64,000 bases of DNA from Crambe crambe (lineage: Eukaryota > Porifera > Demospongiae > Poecilosclerida > Crambeidae): contig OZ004584.1 of the NCBI GenBank assembly GCA_963924555.1, positions 6,881,001 through 6,945,000 of the forward strand, read 5' to 3'. How positions within the stretch are numbered: the first letter of the stretch is position 1; each line of letters opens with the position of its first letter. A program made the translations under genes and the position numbers. Shown piece by piece: positions 10,650 to 22,915 of this stretch. The notes beneath the pieces were generated by a model, which worked only from the letters and a program-made list of their open reading frames with translations, did no database searches and was not told the DNA's origin.

Positions 10650-12749
10650 TCAATGCTCTTCCTCAAATGGAACCACATTTGAGTAAAATGTTGCAGGTCC
10701 AACTATTTCAACTCTCGGAGTTAAAGGAGGAATCTCAGCATAAACTGGCTATAATAATTATGTGGAAACATGAGAGACAAAGTTCTAAGAAAGTTCAATT
10801 AGCTAATAGTCACCATCACCTCTACTTTATCAACACCTTTAGTGACGGCATATGCACTGTTTTCTTGAATGTGTATTTCTGGGTCATTTTGTCTGTCTTT
10901 GGCAGTGGTTATCACTTCAGAATATCTCTTAGGCTATTAAGGATAATGAATTCATCATGAAGTATGACAACACTTTATTAAGATATGCGCTTTTTTTCTG
11001 AAATAGACCTTATCAAAAAGGAAGATCAGTGATTGTCACTCTGAGGTTACAATTTCAACGTTCTTCATCAATAGTATAGCCATACCTCTTCTCTTTGAGC
11101 ATCCTTAAGCTTGATAACTGTGTACGCACTGTTTTCATGAGTTCGTATCTCAAGGTTTATTACTTCACCAGAAGATTTCTGGCCATGATTCCTGCCTACA
11201 TGTTATAGAATTAACGTGAGAGTGTTATAACAGAATCCTCATGATAGCTATTATGATAGCAACTATCAATTTATGGCAATCACTAACTGTCTAAGGAAGT
11301 ATTATAATAGTTACCATTTTTCACATGATGTAACCAATAGCAACAGCAAAATGTTGATAGCAGTAGAATGATGCTCATCACTGCATGGAAAGGTAACAAA
11401 TTAATAACAGTGAGCAACAAGATTATGTAATAATATTTACCAACACCCACAGATACTGCAAGTACCACATTCAAATGCTCGAAAGAAGAAGAGTCTACAC
11501 ATGAGTGGTAAGTAAGTTGCAATAACTATCATAGCATCATAGCATAACAGCTGCTTACCAACTGTTGAAAAGATTTTTTGTGTTGTCATATTAGTTGGGT
11601 TGCTTGCACTTGGGAAGTACATTACAAAGATAACATTAGATAAACTTCCATCATTAGTTTCCACATAAACAGTGTAGTTGTTCACAGATGCATTGAAACA
11701 TCTGCTACAGTTATTCTCATCACTGTTCAAAATGAGGTACTGTAACTGATTCGATGTAACTTGTGCTGGGCAGCTGCAGTGTGTGTTGTCATCATTGTAG
11801 TCAAAGTGAATAGTAAATTCTTGAAAGCATACAGATGTTACCTGAATAATAACCATTATTAAAGACATCAATTATCACGATCACATACCAAAGATATATT
11901 CAGCTCCAATTCAGAATTAAACAGTTGTTGTATTTCTCCCTCAAAAATGAATATTCCTGAATTAATTTAGCAATCATAATACCAGCTAGAAGCTATTGTA
12001 GGTACCCATTAGTTTCATTACCATCATAAAATTCTACATTCCTTGGATCACTAGGAGCCCCTCGACCTACTACATTCACTGCTGTGACTATGAACTGATA
12101 GTGAAGCATCAGTCCAGAGTTGTTGGTAGGTATTGTGTAGTGAGGAGTCACAATGGAGCATCGTCCAAGGTGGTGAAGTGGAGTCCTCTCTCCCTCCGAT
12201 ACATTGTACACCTCCACACAGAATGTCATGTCTGGGTCAGTGTCAGTGATGTCCAGGGAGAAGGGAGGCTGCCAAGTTAGGGTGATGGAGGAACAGTTGA
12301 TGGAGACTCTCAGATCACTAACTCTTTCTAGGAATCCTGTATTGCATAATTAATAGCTACATATGTCATACAGATTATATAAACTATAATAACTATAGCT
12401 ACTTTCCTTGTATGCGAAGATTAAAGGGATTTCCATATAAATCAGTCGAGCTTATTCTACCAAATCTAACACACTGGACTAATGAATTATTACGTCCAGC
12501 ACTGCAGTATAGATGAAGTAAACTGTTTGCAGATCTATCTATCATATCTCCATCCACTCCATCTTCTAAGGTGGCATTGTTGAGACTCCAATCAGTGAAT
12601 ATATGTATAGCAGAGTATGGTGTTATACATTTGAACTCAGCTGTTCCATTTAGACCACATACCACCTCTGAGGTAACTTGTCCTGAAATGAATAATCCAA
12701 ACTGCAACAGAGAAATAGAGGCAATGAAAACCACTCTACTTCTTGACAT
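10650..12749 (-). CDS. Receptor D1: short-tail Ig/FN3 receptor with tyrosine motifs
   Basis: Exons: 12407-12749 (signal peptide + Ig, start MSRSRVVFIASIS), 12022-12336 (FN3), 11889-11956 (linker, 68 nt), 11559-11841 (second domain, VTSVCFQEFTIHF), 11441-11494 and 11315-11380 (transmembrane, IILLLSTFCCCYWLHH), 11086-11195, 10820-10927 and terminal 10650-10748. All exon phases agree (1-1, 1-0, 0-1, 1-1, 1-0, 0-0). Tail motifs are SAYTVI (fits ITIM), SAYAVT, VYAEI and TFYSNV (fits ITSM). The last exon aligns with the penultimate exon of the death-type receptors but reads through to a stop (PFEEEH), so no death domain is encoded. It lies head-to-tail with A3 downstream and D2 upstream. Function inferred: surface recognition receptor signalling by tyrosine phosphorylation. 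Confidence 0.74.
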
Positions 12750-13134
12750 AGCTAGCTATTTCTATAGATGCTGCAAATAGTGATTATCTAGTTAAGCTAT
12801 AGTTTGGACAACATTATGTGCATTGTTTACATCGTACTATGAATTACATAGTTATGTAATGATAGCAGAGATGATTTTGGGAAATAGCTAATTGATAAGC
12901 ATACACTGACGATGCCTCTGAGTAGCAGCTAATTGTCTGAATTAATAATTATGAGTGTGAGAATTATTGATATTGAAATTTAATGACTTTAGTGTGACTG
13001 ATTAACTTTATGATTACAGTGTGTTATGATGAGAATATAAAAAAAAAGAAAAAAAAGTAGAAACTACAATGTGTATTGGGCTGCAGGAGGTTACGAAGCT
13101 GAATTGGGAGTGACCACCAGTGTTTTTAGATGCT

Positions 13135-13165
<31 letters not shown>

Positions 13166-13586
13166 GGGGTGGGAAGGAAGAGAGTGTCAATAAAGAGAAT
13201 GTCAATAAGTCAATAAAGAAACTCCTAAAATGTAAAAAACCATTAGCTATAGAGGAACCTCCAAAAAATGGACGGACTTGGGACCCAGCCTTTTGTTGAT
13301 CCTTTGTAGAGAGGTTATCCTCTTTAGAGGTTAGTTCGTATAACAAGATTGTTTTTTGTTGAGAAGTATATCCTTTTTTGGAGATTCCAATGTTCCCAGG
13401 CCTATTTTTTTGTGGGGAACAAGGCATATAATTGGGAGATATTGTTGTATTCATGAAAGAGGACACTTCAGGAGATCTCAAAAGTGTTCAGCTATGGTGA
13501 GAGGCTACACTATCAAGGGTCATCACACTCCTTGTCCCCTTCTTTTACACCAACTTGTGTTAAAGATTCTCACCATGGTTGAGTCC
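12750..13586. other. Intergenic segment between D1 and D2
   Basis: Holds the upstream flank of D1 and the downstream flank of D2, an A-rich stretch near 13040-13060 and a (GT)n(G)n tract at 13133-13170. The open frames here are short, contain homopolymer-encoded residues and are not conserved as proteins in the duplicate at 39892-40722. No gene seen. Confidence 0.5.
13133..13170. repeat. (GT)n(G)n tract
   Basis: Alternating GT run followed by about 20 G. Homologous tracts at 31416-31461 and 40275-40311 differ in GT and G length, marking three related intergenic copies. Confidence 0.95.
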
Positions 13587-15830
13587 TCAATGCTTCCTCC
13601 TCTCTTCTCCCAATGGAACCACATTGGAGTAAAATGTTGCATCAGGTCCAACTATTTCAACTCTTGGAGTTAAAGGAGGAATCTCAGCATAAACTGGCTA
13701 TTGAAACATGAAAGAGAACAATAAATTCAATTATTGTAGCTATGTAGCATTAATCTATCATCACCTCTACTTTACCAACATCTTTAGTAATAGCATATGC
13801 ACTATTTTCCTGAGCGTGTATTTCTGGGTGATTTTGTCTATCTTGAGCAGTGGACACCATGTCAGATGATCTCTATGATGAATGATCAATCATCAGAAAG
13901 CATGACTACACTTCATTTGCATACATCCTTTCACCATACCAATTGTGCACCAAAATGGCTGCCGTTGGGATGCATAGTAAACACTCAGATTAACTGTAGC
14001 TAACTATGATAGCCATTGGGGGCTAAATGGAAAGAAATTAAAATTTGCTCTCTGAGTTCATCGATTATAGCTAGCCAGCTCAGATACCTCTTCTCTTTGA
14101 GCATCCTTAAGCTTGATAACTGTGTATGCACTGTTTTCATGAGTTCGTATCTCAGGGTTTATTTCTTCATCAGATGATTTTTGGCCATGATTCCTGCCTG
14201 TGGGAGTGTTGTAACATAGCATAAGTGGATTTGAAAATGCTAGCTGTCATATTGATCAAATATCTAAGCTGCAGTGATGTATGGACAAGTTATAAATACC
14301 TTTTTTCTTATGATGTAACCAATAGCAACAGCAAAATGATAGCAGTAGAATGAATGCTAATATGGACACCACTGAGTGGAATAATGATATATTAATGGTA
14401 ACAATATCAGTCATACGATTCTACATTTACCAATACCGACAGCAATTATCACATTCAAATGTTCAAAAGAGGAGGAGTCTACAATAGAATATATATGACA
14501 TACATAAGTCCATGGTAGTTACGATGACTAGTTATCAGAGCTACAGTTGCTTACTAATTATAATTGAACTGTTTCTTTGTGTTGTCATATTAGTTGGGTT
14601 GCTTTCACTTGGGAGGTACATCACAAGGATAACATTAGATAAACTTCCACCATCAGTTTCCACATAAACAGTATAGTTGTTCACAGATGCATTGAAACAT
14701 CTGCTACAGTTATTCTCACCACTGTTCAGAATGAGGTACTGCAACTGATTCAAACCAACTGAGCAGTTGCAATGAGTGCTATTGTCATGGTTAATGTGAA
14801 CAGTTAATTCTTGGAAGCATACAGACGTCACCTGCAAGAGAATGAGTAGCTAGCATTTTAACCCTTTAGATTAAAAACATACCAAAGATATATTCAACTC
14901 CAATTCTGAATTAAATCGTTGTTGTATTTGACCCGCACCAAGGAATATCCCTGAATAAAATTAATCATCACAATAACAGTTAGTCACCTACATAATTATG
15001 TAGTATACTCATTACCATCATAAAATTCTACATTCCTTGGATCACTAGGAGCCCCTCGATCTACTACATTCACTGCTGTGACTATGAACTGATAGTGAAG
15101 CATCAGTCCAGAGTTGTTGGTAGGTATTGTGTAGTGAGGAGTCACAATGGAGCATCGTCCAAGGTGGTGAAGTGGAGTCCTCTCTCCCTCAGATACATTG
15201 TACACATCCACACAGAATGTCATGTCTGGGTCAGTGTTAGGGAGGCCCAGGGAGAAGGGAGGTTGCCAAGTCAGGATGATGGAGGAACAATTAGTGGAGA
15301 TGTTGACTTCCTTAACTGCATCTAATATCCCTATAAGATCAACAAAATAAAATAATAATAACAACAACGACATCATTTATCAGCAACACGATAACAATGA
15401 CAATGACAACAACAGCAACAACAATAACAACAACAACAGCAGCAACAATGTCGATGACAACAATGATGATAATAGCAACAAGGGTAACAATCTACTTTCC
15501 TTGTATCTGAACTTGGAAAACATCACCAAGAACATTAGGTACACTTGGATCAAGGATATGAAATCCTTCACACTGAACTGTGGAGTTATCTAATTCTTCA
15601 GTACAGTTCAGATAGAGAATTCGACCATCTGGTGTTTTATCACTTCCACTATATATCTCATTATTGATGGTCCATATTATGTTGGTATCAGTCAGTTGTG
15701 TGGAGTCCAAGGAACATTCAAATTCAGCTCGTTGATGTAGACCACAAATTATCACTGACACACCCTGCACTGCTTCATAACTAAAAATGACTAGAAGATA
15801 GATCACTAATATAGCTCTAGTATATCTCAT
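13587..15830 (-). CDS. Receptor D2: short-tail Ig/FN3 receptor
   Basis: Exons: 15500-15830 (signal peptide + Ig, VIICGLHQRAEFEC), 15016-15330 (FN3), 14883-14950, 14555-14831 (second domain), 14431-14478 and 14300-14371 (transmembrane), 14088-14197, 13765-13872 and terminal 13587-13697. The first intron holds an ACA/ACAACA-rich simple repeat (15360-15480). Tail motifs: SAYTVI in the first tail exon, SAYAIT in the second, VYAEI and TFYSNV in the last; the protein ends EERRKH. The Ig exon is nearly the same as that of A3, while the terminal exons match E1 and E4, so the gene looks like a mosaic of array members. All joins keep frame. Ligand and partners unknown. Confidence 0.73.
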
Positions 15831-16390
15831 TCTCCTTGTATGCTAACACCATAACTCAATCAACCAGCTACAGCCCAGAGTAGCTGTATTTTAATTTGTT
15901 CAAATTGGTGGATTCCCTGACCAGATCATGTGTGAGATACATGCATAGCTATTAGTTTTGGAATCATGTTGCCATGGGGATCTTGCATAATGAATAGCTA
16001 CTTAGGAAGACAATCATAGTGTACATAGCTAGTGTTACGTACATTACAAATATTATGATAGCTATGATACTGTACATTATTAACATTAGTTATAAAAACA
16101 AAGACGAAAGAACGACATCAAATGTTGGGGAAAGCATCCACATTCATGAATTTGAAATATCTATGCAATCTTGCAATCAATTTCCTGCAGTACAAAATCA
16201 TATTAGAAGTTAATAGAAATATGCTGGGAATTGGGGGAGGAGAGATTGATCACAGTGTCACACAAAAACCAGCAAATCAGGACACAATTATTATCCTTAA
16301 AAGAGGAAAGAGGCCCATTGTATGCCTCCCAGCCACCCCCTTCTTCAGCACCTGTGTTAAAGATCCTCACCGCATGCTTTTCTCAAACTC
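15831..16390. other. Intergenic segment between D2 and D3
   Basis: Upstream flank of D2 and downstream flank of D3. Short plus-strand open frames are unsupported and lack homologous frames elsewhere in the array. Nothing else recognised. Confidence 0.45.
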
Positions 16391-19039
16391 TCAATGCTCT
16401 TCCCTCAATGGAACCACATTTGAGTAAAATGTTGCATCAGGTCCAACTCTTTCAACTCTTGGAGTTAAAGGAGGAATCTCAGCATAAACTGGCTATAATA
16501 GATACATGAGAGACAACGTTCTAAGTAAGTTCGATTAGTTAATAGTCACCATCACCTCTACTTTATCACTATCTTTAGTGATGGCATATGCACTGTTTTC
16601 TTGAACGTGTATTTCTGGGTCATTTTGTCTGTCTCGGGCAGTGGTTATCACTTCAGAAGATCTCTGCATAAGGATAATGAATTTATCATAAAGTATGACA
16701 ACACTTTAAAGACGGCTATTATAACTTTTTTCTGCAATAGACCTTAAGGAAAAGGAAGAGAATAAACTCAGTGATTGTTGCTCTGAAGCTCCAATTTCAT
16801 AGAATAATAATGCTCTTAATTAATCATAGCCATACCTCTTCTCTTTGAGCATCCTTAAGCTTGATAACTGTGTACACACTGTTTTCATGAGTTTGTATCT
16901 CTGAGCATTTTACTTCATCAGATGACTCCTTGCCATGGTTCCTGCCTACAATCATAATTATTATCATGATAGCTATTATAAGAGAAACTATCGATTTATG
17001 GCAATCACTAACTGTCTAAGGAAGTATTATAATAGTTACCACTTTTCACATGATGTAACCAATAGCAACAGCAAAATGTTGATAGCAGTAGAATGATGCT
17101 CATCACTGCATGGAAAGGTAACAAATTAATAACAGTGAGCAACAAGATTATGTAATAATATTTACCAACACCCACAGATACTGCAATTACCACATTCAAA
17201 TGCTCAGAAGAAGTAGAGTCTACACATTTAGTAGTACGTAAGTAAGTTACAATAACTATCATGACATCATAGCACAACAGCTGCTTACCAACTGTTGAAA
17301 AGCTTTTTTGTGTTGTCATATTAGTTGGGTTACTTTCACTTGGGAAGTACATCACAAGGATAACATTAGATAAACTTCCACCATCAGTTTCCACATAAAC
17401 AGTATAGTTGTTCACAGATGCATTGAAACATCTGCTACAGTTATTCTCATCATTGTTCAGAATGAGGTACTGCAACTGATTCAAACCAACTGAGCAGTTG
17501 CAATGAGTGCTATTGTCATGGTTAATGTGAAGAGTTAATTCTTGGAAGCATACAGATGTCACCTGCAAGAGAATGAGTAGCTAGCATTTTAACCCTTTAG
17601 TTTTTAAATATACCAAAGATATATTCAGCTTCGATTCCGTATTAAATCGTTGTTGTATTTGACCCGCACTAAGGAATATCCCTGAATAAAATTATAACAG
17701 CTAGTCACCTACATAATTATGTAGTACCCATTAGTTTCATCACCATCATAAAATTCCACATTCCTTGGATCACTAGGAGTCCCTCGACCTACTACATTCA
17801 CTGCTGTGACTATGAACTGATAGTGAAGCATCAGTCCAGAGTCGTTGGTAGGTATTGTGTAGTGAGGAGTCACAATGGAGCATCGTCCAAGGTGGTGAAG
17901 TGGAGTCCTTTCTCCCTCAGATACTTTGTACACCTCCACACAGAATGTCATGTCTGGATCAGTGTTAGTGATGTCCAGGGAGAAGGGAGGCTGCCACATC
18001 AGGATGATGGAGGAACAGTTGATGGAAACATTCACTTCTCTCACTTTATCAAGTAGTCCTATAGGAATTAATCTGCTATTACAGGACTAACATAATGATA
18101 ATAGCTTTCCTTGAATGTGGAGTGTAATTAAGTCACCATAAATGATACCAGAGCTTATCTTTGCTAAATCAAGTACCATACACTGTAACATTTTCATTCT
18201 CTTCTGTACAGTTCATCTGAAATATATGATTAACTTGATTGACACTGTCTCCTCCAGTGAACATTTGTGAGGTATTCATATTGGTGACTGTCCATTTTGT
18301 TGAAGGTAGAGCTAGAGATGACTTATCCAAGTTGCAATGAAATTCAGCTATTTGATATAAACCACACACCACCTCTACATATTATAGCATATTCATTCAA
18401 AGAGTTATACGTAGCTACATTTTTATTGCTATGCCAATACCTTTTCCTTCTCCTAACTCAATAAGTACTAGCATGAAAGCAAAATATCTTCCTACCATAA
18501 CTATGAACTATTGTTGAAGCTCAGAAATAGAAACAGTTAAGGAATGAAATATGAATGATGTAACCAATAGTTACGTATACTGAGCACAATAATTATTAGC
18601 TAGCTAGCTATACACCTTGTATTCGGATGTTGTACACATCACCAAGAACATCTGGTTCACTTGTATTGAAGATATGTTGTTTCTTGCACTGAATTGTAGA
18701 GCCTTCAAATGTCTGAGTACAGTTCAGATTAAGCATTTGATTTCCCATTGTTGTATAAACTCCTTCATTTATCCTTGAGCTATTGTTGATTGTCCATGCT
18801 ATTGAATATACATCCAGTGGGTTGAAGTCCAAGGAACAGTTTAATATAACATGTTGATGCAGACCACAAATCACCAATGATGCTATCACCATAATAAGAC
18901 CAGTAATTTTAGCTAATAGCTAGCTAGCAGCTAACTTCATTAGGTAGCTACTTGAACTATAGGCCATACCTTTACTGATGTCAACCACATTAATCAATAT
19001 TAAAATGATTGCCAATAATATGGTGGCACAGTCATCCAT
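16391..19039 (-). CDS. Receptor D3: short-tail receptor with two alternative Ig cassettes, one broken
   Basis: The 5' end has two leader/Ig cassettes in series: leader 18970-19039 with Ig-a 18616-18882, then leader-2 18441-18498 with Ig-b 18110-18374. FN3 is 17744-18058, followed by 17614-17681, 17289-17562, 17166-17219, 17040-17105, 16836-16945, 16556-16663 and terminal 16391-16492 (ends PLREEH). Every cassette boundary is phase 1, so Ig-a can be joined to FN3 with or without Ig-b. Ig-b has a 5-nt deletion relative to its twin in E6 (ENVTVYGT-stop), so the working product most likely uses leader + Ig-a and skips Ig-b. Ig-a ends at a normal GT donor (CAAG/GTGTAT), unlike most units. Tail motifs: SAYTVI, TAYAVT or SAYAVT type, VYAEI and TFYSNV type. 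Confidence 0.68.
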
Positions 19040-19216
19040 CAATAACCTCAGTAATGATAGCTAGTAGCTATAGCTAACTACATCATTATCATAGCAAAAC
19101 TATAGTGTGCTATATTTGGAGTTGCCACAACTGTTTGTATAAAATACATGACTTGTCATCAAAACAAAAAAATATATACTAAACTACCTAACTAATAATA
19201 ACTGCAAATGTCCTAG

Positions 19217-22200
19217 CTACACCAATTCTGATACTTGGGAATATTTTTTTGATAAAGTACATGCCAACTCATGCTCCTCTATATGACATAATGCAGCAGT
19301 GATTTCTTTGAAGGGAGCTCTTCTCTTGAAGAAGTACTCCAAGGTCTCCTGCAAACATGCCTCATTGCTTTCATTGTTGGTGTAAATCTCATCCTCAAGA
19401 TCCTCATCAATTCCTATCCTCAGTGCGAATTCACTCCACTTCCCGGCAATGGAATATAGATCATGAAACAAATCTTCTGCAGTCACAGGTGGCTTTACTA
19501 AAGGTGTGAAGAAAGTCAACAGATATAATTTTCAGCCACTCCATACTGAATCCAGTAACCTCGTAGCTAAATTTGGGTGCTACGTAAGACAGTTAAATCA
19601 TTGAACATGTGACTGATATTCTTTGTTGTTCACTGTAACGAAAACATGGGATTCTACTGCTTTGCAATCGTGGTAGCTATATATAAGGAGTGCTTGGGAA
19701 AAGGTACGTACAAGTTATTAAAATCCTGCTAAAGTTTATAAAATTAATAGTTAGCTACTTAATAATCATGAAACCTAAAACTTTGAAACTGAAATTATTG
19801 ATCTTAGTTCCATTTGAAGCAAAAATAATAGCTAATTGGATACCAATTACATCTCTAAAACTTGTTTTCGCTCCCAATTGTATACAGTAGCTAAGGTCCT
19901 ATAACACACCTGCTGGTTTTGGTTGTGCTTTCATCTCCTTTGGTATTAATATTCCTGTGAATGGGACTATGTCTGAGTAAATGACGTCGTTCACTATTAT
20001 GACACCAGCACTTGAATTAGGATCACTGGTATCTAACTGAGCATACTTGACCTGCAAAGTTTAAAAGGATAGAGAGGTAGCTAATTTCAGATTGTTGGTA
20101 CTAAATTTAATTATTTAGCTATTTAATTTAATTATTTATTAACTAAATAATTGTGTGGCTAGCTATATCCAGTTTATTATTGTCATTTTTTGTTGTTGTT
20201 GTTGTTGTTGTTGTTTGTAAATTTTATTATTATTGTGAAATTTTTGACTTGCAGGTACTAAAGTTGATGCCTCTCAAAATTCCCGAATATTAAGTACCTC
20301 TCTTTCATCTGGCATTGGTTTCTTATTTGGTAATAGTGCACTAGAAAATCTGACATTCGCTACTTCATTATCAGCAGTTGAATTAGATTCAGGATCATCA
20401 ACTGGAGTGGATAAATCCTGCTAAAAAGAAAATTATGTAATAGCTACTCCCATAATTTTTATGATTATTATATGTATCATACCTCATTACTGTGGACTTT
20501 GATGATCTGTTCTTCAACAGAAGAATCAGGACTACAACATGTAGAATTTCTTTTCAAAGTGAGCATTGACACTTCTAGAGGCTGGTAATGTGAAAATAAT
20601 GTGCAATCAAAAACTGAAGAAGTAGGGCTGCATACATGTGCGTATAAGATAAATCTTGTACCTTTCCATCGCTATCCAGTGGAGGGTGCACTGGTTTTAG
20701 CAATGAATATGTAGCATCAATTCCTGTTGGAAAATCTTGTGAGTGGTGCTGAATTTAGATCGATGAATTGAGCATGATGATATTAAAATAATTATCGTCA
20801 AAATACTTAGTTACTTCGATGATTGAATATGCTATGTCTGGGGAAGAAGTAGGTCCCACTAGAGAGTAATATGTTGGCTCACTCAGTGTAGGATTACTGC
20901 ACAAATTCTACAAAAGGAAAAAATAACGAATAAAAAATCAATCATCAAACAAAAAACAACTTTGTAAATACCGCTTTTTTCATTTCTTTCCTGTGATGTG
21001 AGTAGTAGTAAAGTATGAATGCCAACACCACTATCACAATGCTCATCACAACAGCTATAAAAATGTGGAAAAATAACATCTATGCTAGTTAGCTAATAGC
21101 TGTAAATCATACCTATTCCAACAGGTACTGCAATTCCTACCACACCAAGAGAGTTGGTATACTCAGTACTGCTTGTTCCTACCACTAAAAGTAAAAAGAA
21201 TGTGTCATTAATATCATTATTATTACCTGCAGGAATAAACCTGCATGAAGTTAACATGTAAAAAATACAGCGCAGTAATATTTATGTTCAGTTAACTCAA
21301 TGCTGTGCTACTGGCTAATTGCCCGATAAGTTTTTGACTTCGAGAAGTTGATAAGATCAATTTTCAGTGTGAAACGTACATAATGGGATCACATGATCAT
21401 AACATCTGACAGCTTGGTATATAATAGTCTGACGTGTATAGCAAACTAGACATCATGCAGCCATTGCAATGCAAATTGTTTATTATCACTATCTAATAGT
21501 CTTACACTTTCTCTAAAAGCTCTATAGTTAAGTCCCTACTCACTTTCACTTGTGTATGTGTTCATTGTCATTATAGTTGGGGGTGGGAGTGTAGTTGGGG
21601 GCGGGAATGTAGTTGGGGTTGGGAGATACACCACTGTAAAATTGCTTGAAATGTTTTCGTATTTCGTTTCAACATGAAGAACATAGTTTACAAATATGTA
21701 TGAAATGTTGGGACAATTGCCTGAACCCATGGTAGGATCCTCATCATTGAGAATGAGATATTCAATCCTGTTCAATGCATCAGTGAGATGTGCAGGGGAG
21801 CTGCAATGTGTGTCATCTTCATACTCTATGTGAACTGTCAGCTCTTTGAAGCAGCTTGTTGATGACTGGATTATCTCAGCTGAAATCTGTGACAGTCAAT
21901 GTAGCTAGCTAGAAATCTTAGATTGGCTAGATTTTAGCTCCCCATAAGATGAGTGGTCCAGCCATTAGCTATCACATTTTTAAGGTTAGCTATCTGAGTT
22001 TATTGAAACTCAAATGGTTGTTTTTACACAACACATGATAATTTCAGTTTGTGAATGGTAACCAATTTATACTAGTTACATAACATACAGCCGTCATCAC
22101 TCCTGAATCAGATAAGTGTACATCTGGATCATAAAGTCCAATGAAATGATCTACATCATTGTGATTACTATGAGATGAGAATTTATTGGTTTAATGGTTA

Positions 22201-22915
22201 CAAACTAACCATCATGAAACATTACATCTATAGGATCACTGGGAGCTCCTCGACCAACTACATTCACTGCTGTGATTATGAACTGATACTCCAGCACTGA
22301 TCCAAGGACTGAGTTGGTAGACAATATGTATTGAGGAGCTACGATGGAACATTGACCAAGATGGTGAAGTGGAGTCTTCTCTCCCTCAGATACATTGTAC
22401 ACCTCCACACAGAATGTCATGTCTGGGTCAGTGTTAGTGATGTCCAGGGAGAAGGGAGGTTGCCAAGTCAGGGTGATGAAGGAACAGATAATGGAAACAT
22501 TCACTTCTTTCACTTCATCTAGCAGTCCTATAAGTATCAAAAGTTTAATAATGACTAAGTGATGAGATAATAATTGCTACTTTCCTTGTATCTGGACAAA
22601 GAACACTTCACCATAGAGTACTGTGGGATCACTAACATTAAAGAGATTATGTCTTTCACATTGGACTACAGAGTTCAAAAATGTTTCAGTACAGTTCAAA
22701 TGCAGCATTCGGTGTTCAAATGTAGTGGTGATTTGAGATCGTTCTTTAATAATATTGTTTAATGAGATATTATTGACTGTCCACATGATTGAATAATCAC
22801 CTATAGGTTTAAACTGACAATTGAATTCAGCCACTTGATGTAGGCCACAAATCACTTGTGATGACATGGAACTTTCTGTAGCTAACAATAATAATATCAC
22901 TACCTTTATTATCAT
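19217..22915 (-). CDS. Receptor B1: Ig/FN3 receptor with ITIM/ITSM-like tail and death domain
   Basis: Complete copy of A1. Exons: 22585-22915 (signal peptide + Ig), 22210-22527 (FN3), 22089-22150, 21544-21886, 21113-21184 and 20972-21054 (transmembrane), 20815-20907, 20662-20748, 20483-20581, 20298-20417, 19910-20051, and the death-domain exon 19217-19497. Tail motifs: TYYSLV (ITSM form), IAYSII, VKYAQL and VIYSDI (ITIM form). The last exon reads AEDLFHDLYSIAGKWSEFA... DEIYTNNES... HELACTLSKKYSQ, a death-domain helix pattern with its conserved tryptophan, ending SELV-stop. All joins keep frame. The Ig exon is identical in protein to A1 and C1. Role inferred: membrane receptor coupling extracellular recognition to death-domain adaptor assembly. 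Confidence 0.78.

Larger units (their letters stand above)
12380..14880. repeat. Duplicated D1-D2 interval
   Basis: Matches 39520-41995 (E3 5' exon to E4 3' half) very closely, and 30690-33300 less closely. Shows that gene 5' and 3' halves in the array have been exchanged by unequal recombination. Confidence 0.8.

Noticed and set aside
15095..15325. A 76-residue plus-strand open frame (MKHQSRVVGRYC start) repeated opposite every FN3 exon
   Set aside because: It is the antisense of the conserved FN3 exon; its conservation follows from the sense strand and it has no leader, domain or splice context of its own.
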